This document shows positions 62,856 through 64,000 of a stretch of DNA of 64,000 nucleotides, piece by piece. Source of the DNA: a bacterium (GTDB taxonomy: Bacteria; UBA10199; JAIBAG01). The notes beneath the pieces are model-generated. The model did not search any database, had not been told where the DNA came from, and saw nothing but the letters and a program-made list of their open reading frames with translations. The stretch covers positions 1 to 64,000 of the forward strand of contig JAIBAG010000007.1 in NCBI GenBank assembly GCA_019695305.1. The letters run 5' to 3'. Each line of letters opens with the position of its first letter. The first letter of the stretch is position 1. The translations under genes and the position numbers were made by a program.

Positions 62856-64000
62856 TGGCTTGGCTCCATTTTTTTACGGTATCTACAACCCGGTTTAAAT
62901 TGTTAGAACTTAGTCCAGGATATAGGGGGAGAGATAAGCAAGCTTCAAAATACCGCTTCGTTTGGGGACATTCGGCTTTAATTTTAAGAGTATCCCGGTA
63001 ATAGGGATGGTCGTAAACTGGAATGTAGTGAACCTGGCTTCCAATCCCGTTTTCTTTTAAAAATTGATATAGCCCGTTCCGCTTAATTGATGATTCTAGG
63101 TGGATAACTGCTAAATGAAAAGCCGAGTCGCAATAAGAGGGGGGTGTTAACAATTCTATTCCTTTAATACCTTTTAGCTGTTCTTGATAGGCTAAAAATT
63201 TTGTTTTGCGTTCTTTTATAAAGAAATCCAATTTTTGCATCTGACTTATTCCTAATGCGGCTTGAAACTCGGTTAGCCGGTAATTATACCCTAATTCCCT
63301 CATCTCATAATACCAACCAGGGTGACTGCTTGTGGCGGGGTCAGGTTTCCAGACCCCGTGCTGTCTTAATATTACTAAATGGTTATATAGCGATTTACTA
63401 TTAGTTGTTACCATTCCGCCTTCGCCGGTAGCGATGCTTTTAACAGGATGAAAGCTAAAAATGGTCATATCTCCAAAGGCGCAATTACCTACCTTGTGCT
63501 GTTTGCCCGATTTGTCGGTGTAGGTGGCACCCAAGGCGTGGCATGCATCTTCAATGATGCCAAGGGAATGTTTTTGAGCTATTTCATAAATGGTTTCCAT
63601 GTCGCAGACGCTGCCTGCAAAATGAACAGGCATTACTACTTTTGTTTTGGAATTAATCTGTTTTCTAAATTCTTGTGGATTTAATAAAGGTAAGCCCTGA
63701 GTGACATCAGCAAAAACAGGAGTAGCTTTTACGTAGAGTAAACTGTTTGTGGTAGCGGCAAATGTAATAGGAGGAGCAATACCTTGATCTCCTTCTTTAA
63801 GGCCTAAAGCCAGACAGGCGGCGTGTAGGGCTGTGGTCCCGTTAGAAAAACTGACTGCGTACTGGCTACCACAGTAACGGGCTACTGTTTCTTCAAATTG
63901 ACCTACAAGAGGCCCTTGCGTTAAAAGATCGGATTTTAAAACCTGTGTAACGGCCGCAATGTCTTCGTCATCAATAAATTGTCGACTATAAGGAATTGGA
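62848..64000 (-). CDS. pseC: PseC-type UDP-sugar aminotransferase (5' end outside the window)
   Basis: The frame is open to the right edge, so about 383 residues of a larger protein are seen. The N-terminal part begins IPYSRQFIDDEDIAAV and contains SNGTTALHAACLALGL. Then come EDACHALGA and the Schiff-base lysine in FHPVKSIATGEGG. These match PseC, which forms the 4-amino group in pseudaminic acid synthesis. It overlaps the formyltransferase gene by 8 bp. The missing partners PseB and PseF probably lie beyond the right edge. Confidence 0.88.
   Translation of the reverse strand, partial: PIPYSRQFIDDEDIAAVTQVLKSDLLTQGPLVGQFEETVARYCGSQYAVSFSNGTTALHAACLALGLKEGDQGIAPPITFAATTNSLLYVKATPVFADVTQGLPLLNPQEFRKQINSKTKVVMPVHFAGSVCDMETIYEIAQKHSLGIIEDACHALGATYTDKSGKQHKVGNCAFGDMTIFSFHPVKSIATGEGGMVTTNSKSLYNHLVILRQHGVWKPDPATSSHPGWYYEMRELGYNYRLTEFQAALGISQMQKLDFFIKERKTKFLAYQEQLKGIKGIELLTPPSYCDSAFHLAVIHLESSIKRNGLYQFLKENGIGSQVHYIPVYDHPYYRDTLKIKAECPQTKRYFEACLSLPLYPGLSSNNLNRVVDTVKKWSQANA

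Overview
The window reads as a contiguous chromosomal segment of a Gram-negative bacterium, moderately AT-rich by eye. Evidence for an outer membrane includes several lipoproteins with lipoboxes, two related beta-barrel/OmpA-type proteins, a thioester alpha-2-macroglobulin beside penicillin-binding protein 1C, and an NlpD-type LysM/M23 lipoprotein. The mix of a propionyl-CoA-type carboxylase, two sigma-54 promoters, citramalate synthase, a surE-pcm-nlpD block and a pseudaminic-acid-type sugar cluster suits the old 'deltaproteobacterial' assemblage (Bdellovibrionota, Myxococcota or Desulfobacterota-like). That placement is inference; there is no rRNA gene here to anchor it. No phage, insertion sequence, CRISPR array or rRNA was seen.

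Layout. 1-7.7 kb: the end of an unrecognised protein, a CoxE-type VWA protein, a three-gene biotin-dependent acyl-CoA carboxylase (carboxyltransferase, biotin carboxylase, biotin carrier), a small membrane protein and release factor 3. 7.7-13.7 kb: a structured leader, a 909-residue LysM-containing protein, an Ig/beta-propeller lipoprotein and a beta-rich barrel-like protein, none assignable to a known system. 13.7-23.5 kb (minus strand): a single-pass protein, a 2015-residue alpha-2-macroglobulin, PBP1C and a zinc-dependent phospholipase C-like protein. 23.6-29.5 kb: family 4 uracil-DNA glycosylase, an orphan flagellar-rod-like mini-protein, an exported protein, an endonuclease/phosphatase-fold protein, a long perfect inverted repeat, surE-pcm-nlpD, and apt. 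29.6-32.8 kb: a barrel protein, tRNA-Arg(CCT) and arginine decarboxylase.

32.9-39.1 kb is the most unusual block. A near-consensus sigma-54 promoter precedes two small related proteins and a 1672-residue protein with a long helical-repeat-like body and a C-terminal subtilase domain whose catalytic Asp appears to be Glu. None has an export signal. 39-53 kb is core metabolism and information processing: rlmB, lysC, cimA, an OmpA-family protein, cysteine desulfurase-mnmA-mtaB, rnc-era, pgsA and polA. 53.2-64 kb is surface or natural-product-like: a second sigma-54 promoter drives a B12-binding radical SAM protein, a TylF-type methyltransferase and a PhyH dioxygenase. Facing it is a long minus-strand operon (pseC-type aminotransferase, formyltransferase, pseG-type hydrolase, pseI-type synthase, second aminotransferase, WbqC protein, second TylF protein, SAM methyltransferase). 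The formyltransferase sits where the acetyltransferase PseH would be expected, suggesting an N-formylated nonulosonic acid.

Four families of short palindromic intergenic repeats are present (1.7/45.6 kb, 3.4 kb, 23.6/28.9 kb, 39.8 kb). Two of them run into coding sequence and supply a stop codon or a C-terminal tail.
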